Below are positions 5,439 through 7,398 of a stretch of 7,398 nt of DNA, piece after piece. Every line of letters begins with the position of its first letter. Position 1 is the first letter of the stretch. The DNA comes from Planctomycetota bacterium. Its GTDB lineage: Bacteria > Planctomycetota > Phycisphaerae > WQYP01 > JAJZKY01. The notes beneath the pieces are model-generated. The model saw only the letters and a program-made list of their open reading frames with translations, ran no database searches and was not told the origin of the DNA. Position numbers and translations under genes: made by a program. The stretch spans positions 1 through 7,398 of the forward strand of contig JAJZKY010000214.1 in assembly GCA_021803885.1 (NCBI GenBank), given 5' to 3'.

Positions 5439-5861
5439 ATGGCAAATTTAGCCTTGGCTGCCGTGGCCTCCCCTTCCAATACTTTTGAGTATTGGATACT
5501 CATTGGGTTGTTTTTTATTATCGCCTTGATTTTTGCACTTAGCAATGTGGTGCTTTCGGCGATTTTGGGGCCGTCGCGCAAGGGGCGGGTGAAAGATTCG
5601 ACTTATGAATCCGGCGTGGATCCCTTGGGCAGCACCAAAGACCGCTTTAACGTGCGGTTTTATCTGGTGGCGATGGTATTTTTGGTGCTGGATGTGGAAA
5701 TTCTGTTTTTGATTCCATGGGTGATGATCTTTTCCAAGCGGCAAAATCCCGCCCTGCATTTAAGCCATGTGCCACTTTTTGCCAGCATCATTATTTTTAC
5801 TATCATCCTGATTTTAGCTTACGTGTATGCGTGGGCTAAGGATGTGTTCAACTGGAGTTAA
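5439..5861 (+). CDS. nuoA: NADH-quinone oxidoreductase subunit A
   Basis: A small membrane subunit of respiratory complex I, at the join between the peripheral arm and the proton-pumping arm. The ATG at 5439 gives 140 residues, usual for NuoA. Three membrane spans are visible at ~18-43, 72-97 and 111-133. The conserved loop reads YESGVDP (56-62; YECGxDP in many homologues, with Ser here for Cys), and the second span carries [22 protein letters not shown] with acidic D85 and E87, the family hallmark. The ribosome site is only a weak GAAGAAGAG 5 nt upstream. An in-frame TTG at 5382 has a perfect AAGGAG 8 nt before it and would add an Arg-rich 19-residue N-terminus, but that AAGGAG overlaps the predicted transcription start, so the ATG is preferred. 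nuoB follows after 73 nt. Confidence 0.93.
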   Translation: MANLALAAVASPSNTFEYWILIGLFFIIALIFALSNVVLSAILGPSRKGRVKDSTYESGVDPLGSTKDRFNVRFYLVAMVFLVLDVEILFLIPWVMIFSKRQNPALHLSHVPLFASIIIFTIILILAYVYAWAKDVFNWS

Positions 5862-5862
5862 C

Positions 5863-5880
5863 GGCCGCCGGAAGCCGGCC
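5863..5880 (+). other. G/C-rich hairpin between nuoA and nuoB
   Basis: GGCCG (5863-5867) pairs with CGGCC (5876-5880) around an 8-nt loop, directly after the nuoA stop. Overlapping alternatives such as CCGG-AAG-CCGG exist. On the minus strand it loosely resembles the REP-like unit upstream (GCGGGC...GGCTTCC). It may affect mRNA stability or relative translation; it does not look like a terminator. Confidence 0.3.
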
Positions 5881-5921
5881 CGCAAGATCCCGGCGAACGG
5901 TGGCCTGTGCCGGCCCTGCTT

Positions 5922-5927
5922 AGGAAG
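5922..5927 (+). promoter_or_regulatory. Shine-Dalgarno of nuoB
   Basis: AGGAAG lies 7 nt before the ATG at 5935. It fixes the start at MSIEPTAL and excludes a longer frame that opens inside nuoA at 5827. Confidence 0.65.
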
Positions 5928-5934
5928 CTGTTTT

Positions 5935-6513
5935 ATGTCCATAGAACCTACTGCGTTACCAGATAATGTTCTGACCATGAACCTGAAAAAGGTGGTCAAC
6001 TGGTGTCGGCGTTCCAGCGTATGGCCGATGCCGTTTGCTACGGCCTGCTGCGGCATTGAGCTGATGGCCACCGCCAGCAGCCGCTATGATTTGGCCAGAT
6101 TCGGTGCGGAAGTAATGCGGTTTTCGCCACGGCAGGCGGACCTGATGATTGTGGCCGGCCGCGTGAGCATCAAGATGATGCCGGTGCTGCATCGTATATA
6201 TCTGCAGATGGCCGAACCGAAATGGGTCATCAGTATGGGGGCTTGCGCCAGCACCGGCGGGGTTTTTGATAATTACGCCACCGTGCAGGGCATAGATCAA
6301 TTTCTACCGGTGGATGTGTACGTGCCTGGCTGCCCACCACGGCCAGAAACCCTCATGGAAGGCATTATGCTCATCCAAAAAATCATCGATCAGCACGGTA
6401 TGCCCGCGGCCAAGCGTCAACCGATGAAACTTTCAGTCCAGCCCAATTACCGGCCAACCCCGCAACCGCAGGTGATTCTAGGCCCCAAGCTGGCCGCCGC
6501 TTTACACGAATAA
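5935..6513 (+). CDS. nuoB: NADH-quinone oxidoreductase subunit B
   Basis: The peripheral-arm subunit of complex I that holds the terminal [4Fe-4S] cluster N2, which passes electrons to quinone. The start at 5935 gives 192 residues, normal for NuoB. All four N2 ligands are present: adjacent cysteines C38 and C39 in [12 protein letters not shown]104 in MGACASTGG, and C133 in VPGCPPRPE. Other family blocks are [28 protein letters not shown] (first residue ~48) and the helix [14 protein letters not shown]. The C-terminal ~30 residues are a Pro/Gln-rich tail of the variable kind. It is almost certainly co-transcribed with nuoA. Unusually, nuoC or nuoCD does not follow: the next features, 39 nt on, run the other way. 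The rest of complex I must be encoded elsewhere. Confidence 0.96.
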   Translation: MSIEPTALPDNVLTMNLKKVVNWCRRSSVWPMPFATACCGIELMATASSRYDLARFGAEVMRFSPRQADLMIVAGRVSIKMMPVLHRIYLQMAEPKWVISMGACASTGGVFDNYATVQGIDQFLPVDVYVPGCPPRPETLMEGIMLIQKIIDQHGMPAAKRQPMKLSVQPNYRPTPQPQVILGPKLAAALHE

Positions 6514-6552
6514 TTTCTGCAGCGTTGACTCCAGCAAGTTCAAGCCGTCAAA

Positions 6553-6702
6553 TCAGATGGAAGTCCAATCAAATAATACGCCCATGGTCGCTTCACGCTG
6601 GGCGTCGATGGTTTCGTAAGCTTGTTGGCATTGTTTTCGAGCAGGGGCCACGGATTCCAGGGTGCATTGATGTTGGCCGGTGAATATGATGCGTTGGGTC
6701 AT
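6553..6702 (-). pseudogene. Probable remnant of a zinc-type alcohol dehydrogenase (internal deletion)
   Basis: Seen: a 49-codon minus-strand frame from ATG 6702-6700 to TGA at 6553, with AGGAG 9 nt upstream. Residues 1-18, MTQRIIFTGQHQCTLESV, resemble the first strand of medium-chain zinc dehydrogenases (a typical start is 'rivFTGpgqveleev'). Residues 26-46, from QQAYETIDA to MGVLFDW, resemble the last helix and strand of that family ('AYe.l....~.~GVlfDW'). The ~280 residues that would carry the zinc and NAD sites are missing between them. Inferred: an in-frame internal deletion has joined the two ends of a ~330-residue gene, leaving the ribosome site and stop. It follows the TIM-barrel gene by 37 nt and was probably in its operon. 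The alternative is a genuine small protein; no close homologue can be checked here. Confidence 0.45.
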
Positions 6703-6739
6703 GGGTGGTTACTCCTGTTTGGCGCATACGGCTTGACCG

Positions 6740-7398
6740 TTAACCAACGGAGCCTTCTTGCCAGTCGCATATGGCAAAGGCCCGGCGCAGCGACTGCATG
6801 GCATCACCTTGGGGCCAGAATTCGTGCCCGACGTAGCCGTCGTAGCCGCTTTGGGCGATGGCCCGGCAGATGCCGCGGTAATTGAGTTCCTGACAATCAT
6901 CCAGATCGTGCCGGCCCGGATTCCCGGCCGTATGAAAATGGCCGATATGGCAGATGGATTTTTGTATGGTGCGAATCACATCGCCTTCCATAATCTGCAT
7001 GTGGTAAATATCGTAAAGCAGCTTAACCCGCGGGCTGTTCACCAGATGGCAAAGCGCCACCCCCCAAGCGGTATGATCGGCCTGATAGTTGTAATGGTCG
7101 ATGCGGGAATTAAGCAGTTCCACATTCAGGTTAACGCCCTTGGCTTCGGCCAGTGGAACACAAAGCCGCAGGGCCTGGGCACAAACAAGCAGACCTTCGT
7201 AATCGCTTTGGCCGGCGTTGCGGTTGCCGCTGAAGCAAATCAGGCCGGGAATATCATAATCCGCCGCCAGGCCAATGGACTCGTGCAATTCCGCGGTTAT
7301 TCGCTGGTGGTTCTCCACCCGGTTCAAGCCATCGCCCAGTGAATCGTGGCCGCACATGCTCACCAGTCGCAGGCCGTGTTTTTGCACCGTGGCCATGA
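6740..7398 (-). CDS. Sugar isomerase/epimerase-family TIM barrel (hydroxypyruvate isomerase-like), partial
   Basis: The frame enters from the right edge and stops with TAA at 6742-6740. The visible part is ~218 residues; full members have ~260-300, so the first strands of the barrel lie outside. The methionine at 7396-7394 is therefore probably internal. Residue numbers count from it. The metal-binding set of this AP-endonuclease-2 fold is recognisable: E93 in NVELLNSRIDH, D129 in LLYDIYHMQIMEGD, H155 in GHFHTAGNPGRHD, and E192 in GYVGHEFWPQGD. The NPGRH block and the strand-end Glu are characteristic of hydroxypyruvate isomerase-like proteins, which interconvert small keto- and aldo-sugar acids using a divalent metal. 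The true substrate is not known, since planctomycetes carry many such paralogues. The stop codon lies in a small hairpin, CCGTT-AACC-AACGG (6737-6750). The dehydrogenase remnant follows downstream, suggesting a former sugar-oxidation operon. Confidence 0.85.
   Translation of the reverse strand, partial: MATVQKHGLRLVSMCGHDSLGDGLNRVENHQRITAELHESIGLAADYDIPGLICFSGNRNAGQSDYEGLLVCAQALRLCVPLAEAKGVNLNVELLNSRIDHYNYQADHTAWGVALCHLVNSPRVKLLYDIYHMQIMEGDVIRTIQKSICHIGHFHTAGNPGRHDLDDCQELNYRGICRAIAQSGYDGYVGHEFWPQGDAMQSLRRAFAICDWQEGSVG

Noticed and set aside
5827..5934. Longer NuoB start overlapping nuoA
   Set aside because: The added residues are unlike any NuoB N-terminus; AGGAAG before 5935 decides the start.
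6758..7342. 194-codon plus-strand open frame
   Set aside because: Antisense shadow of the TIM-barrel gene, which has conserved metal ligands on the minus strand.
1..7398. CRISPR array, tRNA, rRNA, insertion sequence or defence cassette
   Set aside because: No regularly spaced direct repeats, cloverleaf-like sequence, transposase, or nuclease/toxin-type frame other than RNase III was seen on either strand.

Overview
The window looks like a moderately GC-rich bacterial chromosome segment, most probably from a planctomycete-type organism (Planctomycetota, perhaps Phycisphaerae). That assignment is inference. It rests on the style of several proteins (a one-membrane-pass von Willebrand A-like protein, a HEAT-plus-TPR protein, and a sugar isomerase-like TIM barrel ending in a GYVGHEFWP-type motif) and on long, palindrome-rich intergenic DNA. 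No rRNA, tRNA, CRISPR array, transposase or phage gene is visible.

Layout. Positions 24-2836 hold three plus-strand genes: a membrane-anchored vWA-like protein with a degenerate metal site, an RluD-family 23S rRNA pseudouridine synthase, and ribonuclease III (rnc). The last two are RNA-processing genes 116 nt apart. Facing them on the minus strand are a thiol peroxidase carrying a lipoprotein signal (2949-3554) and a HEAT/TPR-repeat protein (3836-4519). Each has its own recognisable promoter, and a hairpin/T-tract terminator separates them. Positions 4520-5438 form a gene-free stretch of about 900 bp. It contains the TPR promoter, a cluster of short inverted and REP-like repeats (5102-5307), and then a strong sigma70-type promoter with a CRP/FNR-like palindrome just downstream. 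This drives nuoA (5439-5861) and nuoB (5935-6513), two subunits of respiratory complex I. No nuoC follows: the next genes are convergent on the minus strand. These are a 49-codon ORF that looks like an internally deleted remnant of a zinc-type alcohol dehydrogenase (6553-6702) and the C-terminal three-quarters of a sugar isomerase/epimerase-family TIM barrel that runs off the right edge (6740-7398).

Most genes are conserved housekeeping functions (rRNA modification, RNA processing, peroxide defence, respiration). I do not see a convincing new multi-gene system. The points that most deserve a second look are the TGTGA-N6-TCACA palindrome at the nuoAB promoter, the repeat cluster at 5102-5307, a lipoprotein form of Tpx, an RNase III with Gly at one metal-ligand position, the stranded nuoAB pair, and the apparent dehydrogenase remnant.
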